A DNA stretch of 5,789 nucleotides. Origin: Spirochaetia bacterium. GTDB lineage: Bacteria > Spirochaetota > UBA4802 > UBA5550. The stretch spans positions 1-5,789 of the forward strand of contig JAITPE010000108.1 in assembly GCA_031289575.1 (NCBI GenBank), read 5' to 3'. The notes below the pieces were generated by a model. That model saw nothing but the letters and a program-made list of their open reading frames with translations. It was not told where the DNA came from and searched no databases. This document shows, piece by piece, positions 1 through 5,789 of the stretch; position 1 is the stretch's first letter; the number at the start of each line of letters is the position of its first letter. The position numbers were made by a program, and so were the translations under genes.

Positions 1-1133
<1,133 letters not shown>

Positions 1134-1144
<11 letters not shown>

Positions 1145-1658
1145 TTCGGCGGATGCCGATACTGTAAGGCGTCAGCTTGGAACGCCGAATGTTTTTATGG
1201 CTGATGTGGCTGTCCGCTGTCCCCACGGGTCTCCCTCTGTCGTACTCCTGTCGCCTGTGAAAGAAAACGGAGAGATCAATTTTACGGCTGTCGCAACCCC
1301 GTTATGGCTGACATGTCCTTTTCTCAACAAGAGGATACATGGGCTGGAATCATCGGGCTTTATAAAAAAAATTAGACAGATGATAGAGCGTGATGACGTT
1401 CTCTCGTCCCAAATGGAAAGCGCCCAAAAAAATTACGCGGCCTTCCGCAGAGATTCATACCGGGATTTTTTTGTGGAAATGCCCGGCATGGAAGAACTCC
1501 CCCTCCGCGGCATAGGCGGAGCCGGCGGCGCGCTCAAGTGCCTGCACCTCTGCGCGGCTCATCACGCGGCCTGCCGCGGGAACGCCGCCGGAAAAATTAC
1601 CTTTGAGCTGCTTGGCGGCGAAACTTGCTGTAATGACGGCAGATGCCTTGATTCATGA
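1134..1658 (+). CDS. DUF501 family protein, function unknown
   Basis: This 174-residue cytoplasmic protein fits the DUF501 family, as recalled from its conserved motifs. They run in order: RQLGTPN (13-19), VAVRCPHGSPSVV (25-37), PLWLTCPFLN (56-65), the helix IHGLESSGFIKKI (68-80), a KNYAAFRRD stretch (99-107), GALKCLHLCAAHHA (132-145) and a short Cys-rich tail CCNDGRC (165-171). The conserved C29, C61, C136 and H138, plus the tail cysteines, suggest a metal or redox site, but that is inference. No biochemical role is established for the family as far as I know. It often follows eno and an FtsB-like gene, with an exopolyphosphatase (ppx) gene next in Actinobacteria; here a different gene follows. 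The start is ATG 1134, with AGAAGGA (1118-1124) 9 nt upstream; ATG 1137 is an alternative. It overlaps the previous gene by 11 nt and the next by 4 nt (ATGA). Confidence 0.85.
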
Positions 1659-3322
1659 AACCGCGGGTAAAGATTCTTCTGTTAGCCGCGCTTTTCGTGC
1701 TTTTCACTCACATGCCTGCGGCCGCCGGCGGTTGGCGTGTAATGAAAACAGTCCGCTTCGAGATCTATTACCCGGAAGACGCGGAGGAACTCGCTCTCTC
1801 CGCCGCGCGTGAGGCGGAAAAAGCGTATGTGCGGGTATCCCGATATTTGGGACACGAACTTACGCGCGTCCTGCCGGTGATTGTCCGCACTAAGGAGAGC
1901 GTCATCGAAAGCCGTTTTTCAAAAAAGAAATACCACAGCTTTCTCAAGTATTCGATTGATTTCTATGCTGAGGACGCGCGGCGCGGCAAAGAGCTAAGGC
2001 GGCAGATGACCTACGCCTTTCAGTATAATATACTCTTTGATGACGAATCTGGAAATTCCATGAACGCCAACAACTGCGGCCTTGTTGACGAATGGTTTCT
2101 CAAGGGCATGGCCGAATATATTGCCGAAGGAGAAGGCGCGCTCTTCCGCGCTCTTGAGAGCGGGCGCCCCGGAATAGCCGGAGAAATACTTAAAGACGCC
2201 CGCGACAAAAAGCTGAGCATAGAAAACTCTTTCCTTATTAATACAGGAAAGAGTTTTAAAGAACTATTGGAAACAGAAAAAATAGAAGAGATCGAAACAG
2301 AGGAAACAGAAAAAACAGATGAGCTCCAAAATAGAGCTCCAACGGAGAGCGGGCCGAACATATTTGATTTCAGGGAATCTGTCTTCAAGCCCTACAGCGC
2401 TTACCCCTCGAAGCAGTTGATGGGCGGCGGATTTTACATAATGCCGTACAACACGGCCTCCGCGTACGTAAACAATTCGGTAAGCGATGAATTAGAAACC
2501 TTTTCTTTTACACAAACCGCCGGCCTTGTAAAACTTGGGGATGATCTGCATCCGGAACTCTCGGCGGCCATTGACTATACCGGCTTTACGCCGGTATTGT
2601 CAGCCGGGCTGTACATGAGAAACCGCTACAGTTCCGGCCGGCCGTTTCCGGCGGCCGGAACTGTTTCCGGAACGAGCTGCGGCGGGGAACTTGAGGCCGC
2701 GCTGCCCCTTTCGGCGTCCATAAAAGCCTTTGCGGGCGCCGGAATCTTTTCAGCCGGCTCCGCTTTCGTTGAAAGCGGAGCCGGCTTGCGGTGCGGCATT
2801 GTAACTGAAAGGCAGCAAACCGAGGCCCGGGCATTCGTAAGCGGAACAAAGGGGAACGGCGGTTCATGGACAAGGGCGGAGTTCAATTTTACCTCACGTC
2901 TTTCGGCCGGCAAAAATTTCGGCCTGGCTCTCAGCGGGTTCTACGGAAAAATTTTCGGCGGCGATGGCGTGCTTGCCTACTATATCGGCGGCCTCGGCAG
3001 GCTGCGCGCACGGGCCGTGGCCGGAGCGCAGACTGCCGAGGCCGTTTTGCTCAATCCGGCGCTCGGTTTTGTCATATTCGACCGGTCATTAGGGCGGCTT
3101 CCGTTATCCATCCTCAAGATCGAACTCACAGCCTTTACTGATTTATCCTACATGAGAGAGCCGAGCGCCTTGGGGGGGCGCGGCCTCTATGCCGACGCGG
3201 GCGCCGGATTTCGCTTTGTTTTTTATCCGCTTACAATTTTAAAACTTGACTTTGCCCGCCCTTTGGGAAAAACATCATCATGTGGCTTTAGAGTCAATTT
3301 CGGCTTGGAATTATCGTTATAG
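1655..3322 (+). CDS. Exported peptidase-MA-like pseudoprotease with C-terminal beta-barrel
   Basis: This 555-residue protein has a signal peptide: basic MKPRVK, a hydrophobic core at about 7-18, and cleavage probably after PAAA (21-24). Residues about 26-165 resemble the peptidase-MA/gluzincin fold found in some Gram-negative surface proteins: an opening strand VRFEIYYPEDAEELA (33-47), a helix, then WFLKGMAEYIA (147-157), equivalent to the usual WFxEGxAEY with its Glu ligand (E154). The expected HExTHxxQY is replaced by RQMTYAFQY (116-124), so both His ligands and the catalytic Glu are lost (H to R116, E to Q117, H to Y120). A Glu/Thr/Lys-rich linker (205-225) precedes about 300 residues of alternating, Gly/Ala-rich strands that look like an outer-membrane barrel. 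The end, FVFYPLTILKLDFARPLG (521-538), resembles the last strands of BamA/D15-type barrels, although the final residue is Leu, not Phe. A non-enzymatic surface or assembly role is inference. The start ATG overlaps the DUF501 stop (ATGA) and has no strong Shine-Dalgarno, which suggests coupled translation. Confidence 0.7.
   Translation: MKPRVKILLLAALFVLFTHMPAAAGGWRVMKTVRFEIYYPEDAEELALSAAREAEKAYVRVSRYLGHELTRVLPVIVRTKESVIESRFSKKKYHSFLKYSIDFYAEDARRGKELRRQMTYAFQYNILFDDESGNSMNANNCGLVDEWFLKGMAEYIAEGEGALFRALESGRPGIAGEILKDARDKKLSIENSFLINTGKSFKELLETEKIEEIETEETEKTDELQNRAPTESGPNIFDFRESVFKPYSAYPSKQLMGGGFYIMPYNTASAYVNNSVSDELETFSFTQTAGLVKLGDDLHPELSAAIDYTGFTPVLSAGLYMRNRYSSGRPFPAAGTVSGTSCGGELEAALPLSASIKAFAGAGIFSAGSAFVESGAGLRCGIVTERQQTEARAFVSGTKGNGGSWTRAEFNFTSRLSAGKNFGLALSGFYGKIFGGDGVLAYYIGGLGRLRARAVAGAQTAEAVLLNPALGFVIFDRSLGRLPLSILKIELTAFTDLSYMREPSALGGRGLYADAGAGFRFVFYPLTILKLDFARPLGKTSSCGFRVNFGLELSL
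2223..2257. repeat. Perfect inverted repeat, 13 bp stem, 9-nt loop
   Basis: AAAACTCTTTCCT (2223-2235) is the exact reverse complement of AGGAAAGAGTTTT (2245-2257); the loop is TATTAATAC. It is inside the pseudoprotease gene and encodes about residues 190-201 (NSFLINTGKSF), just before the acidic linker. No terminator tail follows in a plausible position, and the reading frame runs straight through. Confidence 0.9.
2269..2319. repeat. 18-nt direct repeat, 33-nt period, with A6 tracts
   Basis: GGAAACAGAAAAAATAGA at 2269-2286 recurs with one change (T to C) at 2302-2319, exactly 33 nt (11 codons) later. It encodes the repeated ETEK of the acidic linker. Each copy carries an A6 run. GAGCTCCAA also occurs twice just downstream, starting near 2321 and 2334. 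The period is a multiple of three, so copy-number change would keep the frame. Confidence 0.8.
2577..2597. repeat. Perfect inverted repeat, 8 bp stem, 5-nt loop
   Basis: ATACCGGC (2577-2584) pairs with GCCGGTAT (2590-2597) around TTTAC. It lies in the barrel-coding part of the pseudoprotease gene. It could arise by chance when taken alone, and is listed because two much longer repeats follow within 190 nt. Confidence 0.75.
2628..2664. repeat. Perfect inverted repeat, 13 bp stem, 11-nt loop
   Basis: ACAGTTCCGGCCG (2628-2640) is the exact reverse complement of CGGCCGGAACTGT (2652-2664), with an 11-nt loop, GCCGTTTCCGG. It encodes about residues 325-337 of the barrel (YSSGRPFPAAGTV), probably a turn or loop rich in Gly, Pro and Ser. 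Confidence 0.9.
2752..2786. repeat. Perfect inverted repeat, 16 bp stem, 3-nt loop
   Basis: AGCCGGCTCCGCTTTC (2752-2767) and GAAAGCGGAGCCGGCT (2771-2786) are exact reverse complements separated only by GTT. It is the strongest hairpin in the window and is G+C rich. It encodes about residues 366-378 (FSAGSAFVESGAG), probably neighbouring strands and the turn between them. There is no T tract after it. Confidence 0.95.
2989..3044. repeat. Compound inverted repeat, 12 bp outer plus 6 bp inner stem
   Basis: CGGCCTCGGCAG (2989-3000) pairs perfectly with CTGCCGAGGCCG (3033-3044). After one G/A mismatch, CTGCGC (3002-3007) pairs with GCGCAG (3026-3031), giving 18 paired positions around an 18-nt apical loop. 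It encodes about residues 445-463 (IGGLGRLRARAVAGAQTAEAV) of the barrel. Confidence 0.85.
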
Positions 3323-3339
3323 CCGCAATTTGTTTTTTT
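3296..3339 (+). terminator. Weak candidate Rho-independent terminator
   Basis: AATT-T-CGGCT (3296-3305) can pair with AGCCG-C-AATT (3321-3330), giving 9 bp with one mismatch, followed after TG by seven T (3333-3339). The stem straddles the stop codon of the pseudoprotease gene. The 15-nt loop is long and only five stem pairs are contiguous and GC-rich, so termination would be partial at best. If real, it separates the eno-side genes from the his-side genes. Confidence 0.35.
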
Positions 3340-3349
3340 GGTGAAGGAA

Positions 3350-3652
3350 ATGATAGAACAACCCTTGAAGCTAATATTTAAGAGTGATATTCAGGGCGCG
3401 GAATTTTATTATGGGAAAAATTCGCAGTATCTCGGCGTTGTGGATATACCTCTGATGTTTTATGCTGATGAAGACAGCATACGGAGAGACGCGGTAATTG
3501 AAATAAAAAGGCAAATGGAAAGGCTTTTGCAGGATAACCGCATTATTGGTTCAGTTGTATCAATAATAAATGCGGAAAAATTTAAATTTGTCGATGATGA
3601 TGAGGATATAAGCCTTATGATTAATTCAAACGGCGATATTTTAGTCTTATGA
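3350..3652 (+). CDS. Small AT-rich hypothetical protein
   Basis: I do not recognise this protein of about 100 residues. It begins MIEQPLKLIFKSDIQG, has no signal peptide or membrane span, and looks like a small soluble alpha/beta protein: an early strand, a strand near GVVDIPLMFY, a charged helix (IEIKRQMERLLQ), a strand IGSVVSIINA, an acidic run (VDDDEDI), and a hydrophobic end ILVL. No Cys or obvious catalytic motif is present. Hand-counted G+C over 3361-3650 is about 36%, clearly below both neighbours. The start is uncertain. ATG 3350 is chosen because TTG 3338 and GTG 3341 sit at or just after the T7 tract with no upstream Shine-Dalgarno. However, AAGGA (3344-3348) is too close to ATG 3350 to be ideal. 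It ends 15 nt before hisB, whose Shine-Dalgarno follows directly, so it is probably co-transcribed with hisBHA. A role in histidine synthesis is not implied. Confidence 0.6.
   Translation: MIEQPLKLIFKSDIQGAEFYYGKNSQYLGVVDIPLMFYADEDSIRRDAVIEIKRQMERLLQDNRIIGSVVSIINAEKFKFVDDDEDISLMINSNGDILVL
3538..3575. repeat. Bulged inverted repeat in the AT-rich small gene
   Basis: CCGC plus ATTATTG (3538-3548) pairs with CAATAAT (3561-3567) and, after a 4-nt bulge AAAT, with GCGG (3572-3575). The loop is 12 nt. It lies inside the unknown small gene upstream of hisB. It is weaker than those in the pseudoprotease gene and may be chance in AT-rich sequence. Confidence 0.5.
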
Positions 3653-3667
3653 GAAGGATGATGATTT

Positions 3668-4264
3668 ATGAGTGACACCAGAAAATCGGAATGCAGCCGC
3701 AAAACAAATGAGACCGATGTGGCCGTATCTGTTGAACTTGCTTCCTGTGGCAGCGTGAACATAGCAAGCGGCGTGCCATTTCTTGATCATATGCTTTCGT
3801 CCTTCGCGAGGCATGGAAGGTTCGGCCTCAGCGTTGTTTGCAAGGGCGACACGCATATCGATGATCATCATTCCGTGGAAGATATCGGCATATGCCTTGG
3901 TTCCGCTGTGTCATCCGCCCTCGGAGACAAAAAAGGCATCTGCCGCTTCGGCGAGGCGGTCATCCCAATGGATGACGCCCTGGCGCTTGCGTCAGTTGAC
4001 CTTTCCGGACGGGGGCACTTCGCGTACAAGGGCACGGAACTGCGCGGGTATATAGGGCGCTACAGCGAAGAACTCACCGTGGAGTTCCTGCGGGCATTTT
4101 GTGTAAATGGGGGAATGAATCTGCACCTGCAAATCTTGGACGGCAGCAACCGTCATCACATACACGAGGCGGCATTCAAGGCTGTGGGAATCGCGCTGTA
4201 CAAGGCTGTGCTCATTGACCCCCTTCTCGGCGGAGGAATACTTTCTACGAAAGGGGTTATATGA
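3668..4264 (+). CDS. hisB: Imidazoleglycerol-phosphate dehydratase (monofunctional)
   Basis: HisB dehydrates imidazoleglycerol phosphate to imidazoleacetol phosphate in histidine synthesis, using Mn in a large homo-oligomer. The 198 residues match the stand-alone dehydratase length; the HAD phosphatase domain of the E. coli bifunctional enzyme is absent. Visible motifs are the N-terminal RKTNET (11-16), GVPFLDHML (35-43, with metal ligand H41), ARHG (47-50), DDHHSVEDIGI (65-75, with H67, H68 and E71), CRFGEAVIPMDDAL (92-105), DLSGRG (111-116), HHIHEAAFKA (163-172, with H163, H164 and E167) and the C-terminal STKGVI. All metal-binding His/Glu residues expected from the family are present. The start ATG 3668 has GAAGGA (3653-3658) 9 nt upstream, an ideal spacing. 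The stop overlaps hisH by 4 nt (ATGA). Confident. Confidence 0.97.
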   Translation: MSDTRKSECSRKTNETDVAVSVELASCGSVNIASGVPFLDHMLSSFARHGRFGLSVVCKGDTHIDDHHSVEDIGICLGSAVSSALGDKKGICRFGEAVIPMDDALALASVDLSGRGHFAYKGTELRGYIGRYSEELTVEFLRAFCVNGGMNLHLQILDGSNRHHIHEAAFKAVGIALYKAVLIDPLLGGGILSTKGVI

Positions 4265-4872
4265 TTACGGTAATAGACTACGGCATGGGCAATATCCGTT
4301 CCGTAGTCAAAGCCTTTGAGCTTTACACAAAAGATGTTCAGGTGAGCAATGATCCGTCATCAATCAAAAAATCCTCCGCCCTTATTCTGCCCGGGGACGG
4401 AGCGTTCGCCATGGCAATGGAGAATCTTAAAAAGCTCGGCTGGGCCGAGCCGTTAAAGAAATACATAGAGGACGGCGGGTATTTTTTCGGCGTTTGTCTG
4501 GGCTATCAGCTCTTGTTTTCATCGAGCGAGGAGTTCGGCTGCTCGGACGGGCTCGGCATAATAGAAGGGCACATAACTCGTTTTCCAAAAAACGCGCTCA
4601 AGGTTCCTCACATGGGGTGGAACTCGGTTAAATTTACCGGAACATCAGCCTTCCTTGACGGGCTTCCCGATAACAGCTATTTTTATTTTATACATTCGTA
4701 CTATCCCGAAACGGCGAGCCGTGACTGTGTGCTCGGCGAGGCCGAGTACGGAATTAATTTCCCCTGCATTATAGGCAGGGGAAAATTAATCGCGACTCAG
4801 TTCCATCCCGAAAAGAGCCACCGCTGCGGGCTTATGATAGTAGAAAATTTTGTGAGGCGGGTATGCTCGTAA
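4261..4872 (+). CDS. hisH: Imidazole glycerol phosphate synthase, glutamine amidotransferase subunit
   Basis: HisH hydrolyses glutamine and channels ammonia to HisF, which joins it to PRFAR to make imidazoleglycerol phosphate and AICAR. The 203 residues are full length for a class I amidotransferase of this type. The catalytic triad is intact: C79 in GVCLGYQLL (77-85), and H182 and E184 in ATQFHPEKS (178-186). Other signatures are IDYGMGNIRSV (5-15), PHMGWN (116-121) and FYFIHSYY (141-148). The oxyanion-strand motif reads PGDGAF (44-49), where PGVGAF is the commoner form. AAGGGG (4251-4256) is 4 nt before the ATG, which overlaps the hisB stop. The end overlaps hisA by 10 nt. The partner hisF is not within the window. 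Confident. Confidence 0.97.
   Translation: MITVIDYGMGNIRSVVKAFELYTKDVQVSNDPSSIKKSSALILPGDGAFAMAMENLKKLGWAEPLKKYIEDGGYFFGVCLGYQLLFSSSEEFGCSDGLGIIEGHITRFPKNALKVPHMGWNSVKFTGTSAFLDGLPDNSYFYFIHSYYPETASRDCVLGEAEYGINFPCIIGRGKLIATQFHPEKSHRCGLMIVENFVRRVCS
4434..4450. repeat. Short inverted repeat, 7 bp stem, 3-nt loop, in hisH
   Basis: GCTCGGC (4434-4440) and GCCGAGC (4444-4450) flank TGG. It is short enough to be chance in G+C-rich sequence. It is noted because hisH carries a second, longer hairpin downstream. Confidence 0.6.
4753..4790. repeat. Inverted repeat, 15 bp stem with one bulge, 7-nt loop, in hisH
   Basis: TTTCCCCTGC (4758-4767) pairs exactly with GCAGGGGAAA (4775-4784) around ATTATAG. 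After a single bulged A (4785), ATTAA (4753-4757) pairs with TTAAT (4786-4790). It encodes about residues 165-177 of HisH (INFPCIIGRGKLI), adjacent strands just before the catalytic His/Glu. It sits in a conserved enzyme, so the protein constraint has accommodated it. Confidence 0.85.
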
Positions 4873-5573
4873 TTCCGGCTATTGATATAAGGGGCGGCAG
4901 GTGCGTCCGCCTTTTGCAGGGCGATCCCGAAAAGGAAACTGTGTATTCGGACAGCCCGCTCGATACGGCAAAGCGCTTCGAGGACGCCGGCGCGCCGCTC
5001 ATACATGTTGTTGACCTTGACGGAGCGTTTGCGGGCAGCCCCGTTAACATGGAAATTATTTTTAAAATAGCAAAAGGCATTTCGATTCCGATTGAAACCG
5101 GCGGCGGCATTCGCAAGCGCGAATCTGTGGAGGCCTATATTGACGCCGGAATCAATCGCGTTATCCTCGGCTCCGTGCTGCTCGACTCCGGCGCCGAAGA
5201 GCTTGTGCGCTCTTACCCGAAAAATATCATCGCCGGAATCGACGCGAAAGAGGGAATGGTTGCGGTCAAGGGCTGGAAGAGCATAAGCGCGCTCAGCGCC
5301 GGTGAGGCAATAAAAAAAGTTATGGATTTCGGCATAAAGGAAATCATACATACCGATATATCGACAGACGGAATGCTTGCCGGTCCAAATACGCAGGCCT
5401 GCAGCCGCATCCTCTCGGCCTTTCCCGGCATAAGGCTGATTGCCTCCGGCGGAATATCCTCGGTGGAAGACCTCAGGGCTTTATCCAAACTGCCCGTTTA
5501 TGGGGCCATTACCGGAAAGGCCGTCTACGACGGACGCATAGACCTGCGGAAGGCATTCGCCGAATTCGGCTGA
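4863..5573 (+). CDS. hisA: ProFAR isomerase (phosphoribosylformimino-AICAR-P isomerase)
   Basis: HisA catalyses the Amadori rearrangement of ProFAR to PRFAR, the substrate of HisF-HisH. The 236 residues cover a complete (beta-alpha)8 barrel; the family is usually about 240. Key features are IPAIDIRGGRCVRLLQGD (4-21, catalytic D8), the phosphate-binding TGGGIR (79-84), AGIDAKEG (124-131, catalytic D127), HTDISTDGM (163-171, with T164 and D169), the second phosphate site ASGGISS (194-200), and AITGKAVYDG (215-224). The D8/D127/T164 set matches the Thermotoga enzyme numbering. The two half-barrel phosphate sites reflect the known internal duplication. The start ATG 4863 overlaps hisH by 10 nt and has GAGG (4854-4857) 5 nt upstream. 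It is followed not by hisF but, after 12 nt, by a convergent gene. A bifunctional PriA is possible but not indicated. Confidence 0.96.
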   Translation: MLVIPAIDIRGGRCVRLLQGDPEKETVYSDSPLDTAKRFEDAGAPLIHVVDLDGAFAGSPVNMEIIFKIAKGISIPIETGGGIRKRESVEAYIDAGINRVILGSVLLDSGAEELVRSYPKNIIAGIDAKEGMVAVKGWKSISALSAGEAIKKVMDFGIKEIIHTDISTDGMLAGPNTQACSRILSAFPGIRLIASGGISSVEDLRALSKLPVYGAITGKAVYDGRIDLRKAFAEFG

Positions 5574-5584
5574 GGGCATTCGCC
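5552..5584. repeat. 10-nt direct repeat flanking a 12-nt palindrome at the hisA end
   Basis: GGCATTCGCC occurs at 5552-5561 and again at 5575-5584, 23 nt apart. The perfect palindrome GCCGAATTCGGC (5559-5570) sits between and overlaps the first copy. The set spans the hisA stop and the whole 12-nt gap to the convergent gene. No T-rich tail follows on either strand, so terminator function is doubtful. Confidence 0.6.
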
Positions 5585-5585
5585 T

Positions 5586-5789
5586 TTATAGCTTATTGCT
5601 CCGCCTCCATATCCCCATGTGCTCGGCATCCTTTATGAGTTTGTCCTGGAAATCAGGATGAGCAATGCCTATCAGTTTTTCCGCCCGCATCCATGTGGAG
5701 CACCCGGCTAACCTCACAACGCCGAACTCTGTCGCGATATAATCAACGGCGTGCCTTGGAGTGGTGATGATTGTTCCCGGCTCATGGAC
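5586..5789 (-). CDS. Acetyl-CoA hydrolase/4-hydroxybutyrate CoA-transferase family, C-terminal end
   Basis: The reverse strand is open from base 5789 to the stop at 5586-5588, giving the last 67 residues of a protein usually about 430 long; the start lies beyond the window. The sequence carries the typical C-terminal block of the family: [20 protein letters not shown] (5-24 of the visible part), a Gly-Cys-Ser turn ([14 protein letters not shown]) and [15 protein letters not shown] (41-55). These enzymes move CoA between acyl-CoA and a carboxylate such as acetate, butyrate, succinate or 4-hydroxybutyrate, or hydrolyse acetyl-CoA. The [10 protein letters not shown] and IWRRSNK details recall 4-hydroxybutyrate/butyrate CoA-transferases, but the catalytic Glu and the substrate-selective regions are outside the window, so the substrate cannot be stated. 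The gene converges on hisA with a 12-nt gap and belongs to a separate transcription unit. Confidence 0.9.
   Translation of the reverse strand, partial: VHEPGTIITTPRHAVDYIATEFGVVRLAGCSTWMRAEKLIGIAHPDFQDKLIKDAEHMGIWRRSNKL

Noticed and set aside
2310..2316. AAAAAAC slippery heptamer with a GAGCTC pair downstream, suggesting programmed -1 frameshifting
   Set aside because: The frame reads GAA AAA ACA, so the heptamer is not in the X XXY YYZ phase needed for tandem -1 slippage. The normal frame is open for another 1000 nt.
2586..3141. Overlapping open frames of about 90-95 codons on both strands across the barrel region
   Set aside because: Arg/Pro/Ser-rich translations typical of shifted frames in G+C-rich sequence. 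The 555-codon frame explains the region.
3246..3278. TTGACT followed by CATCAT as a promoter for the small gene and hisBHA
   Set aside because: The spacing is about 21 nt, well over the optimum of 17, and the -10 matches only 4 of 6. No better -10 lies at the right distance.
5109..5124. ATTCGC-AAGC-GCGAAT hairpin in hisA
   Set aside because: Only 6 bp, explained by codons of the conserved GGGIRKRES stretch. No reason to give it a function.
5559..5570. GCCGAATTCGGC as a bidirectional terminator for hisA and the convergent gene
   Set aside because: The stem would be 4 bp with an AATT loop and there is no T-rich tail on either strand.

Overview
This window looks like a slice of an ordinary bacterial chromosome, with moderate G+C (roughly 47-60% in most genes, hand-counted on sample lines). 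The organism is probably Gram-negative: one gene encodes an exported protein whose C-terminal half reads like an outer-membrane beta-barrel. The FtsB-like protein with a second C-terminal membrane segment, and the protease-like/barrel protein, remind me of spirochaetes or of lineages such as Elusimicrobiota. That placement is a low-confidence impression. No mobile element, tRNA, rRNA or CRISPR array is visible.

Region 1 (1-3322, + strand) is a tightly packed run of four genes: the 3' part of enolase (eno), an FtsB/DivIC-like membrane coiled-coil protein, a DUF501 protein, and a 555-residue exported protein. Each start codon lies inside the preceding gene (overlaps of 17, 11 and 4 nt), so translation is probably coupled. 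The order eno - FtsB-like - DUF501 is known from other bacteria, notably Actinobacteria. The fourth gene combines a peptidase-MA-like domain with a probable barrel. The metalloprotease HExxH motif reads R-Q-M-T-Y, so it is probably a pseudoprotease.

Region 2 (3323-3667) holds a weak terminator-like hairpin with a T7 tract, then a small AT-rich gene (about 36% G+C) that I do not recognise.

Region 3 (3668-5573, + strand) is the histidine biosynthesis block hisB-hisH-hisA, again overlapping (4 and 10 nt). HisB dehydrates imidazoleglycerol phosphate. HisA isomerises ProFAR to PRFAR, and HisH supplies ammonia to HisF, which consumes PRFAR. hisF, normally next to hisA, is not here. Instead, 12 nt after hisA comes the end of a convergent gene (5586-5789, - strand) for an acetyl-CoA hydrolase/4-hydroxybutyrate CoA-transferase-type enzyme.

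The least expected signal is a set of long, mostly perfect inverted repeats buried inside coding sequence, concentrated in the linker and barrel part of the pseudoprotease gene. They include 13 bp with a 9-nt loop, 13 bp with an 11-nt loop, 16 bp with a 3-nt loop, and a 12+6 bp compound stem. A bulged 15-bp hairpin lies in hisH. I see no convincing new multi-gene system. The hairpin cluster, the dead-protease/barrel protein and the AT-rich unknown gene are the items most worth a second look.
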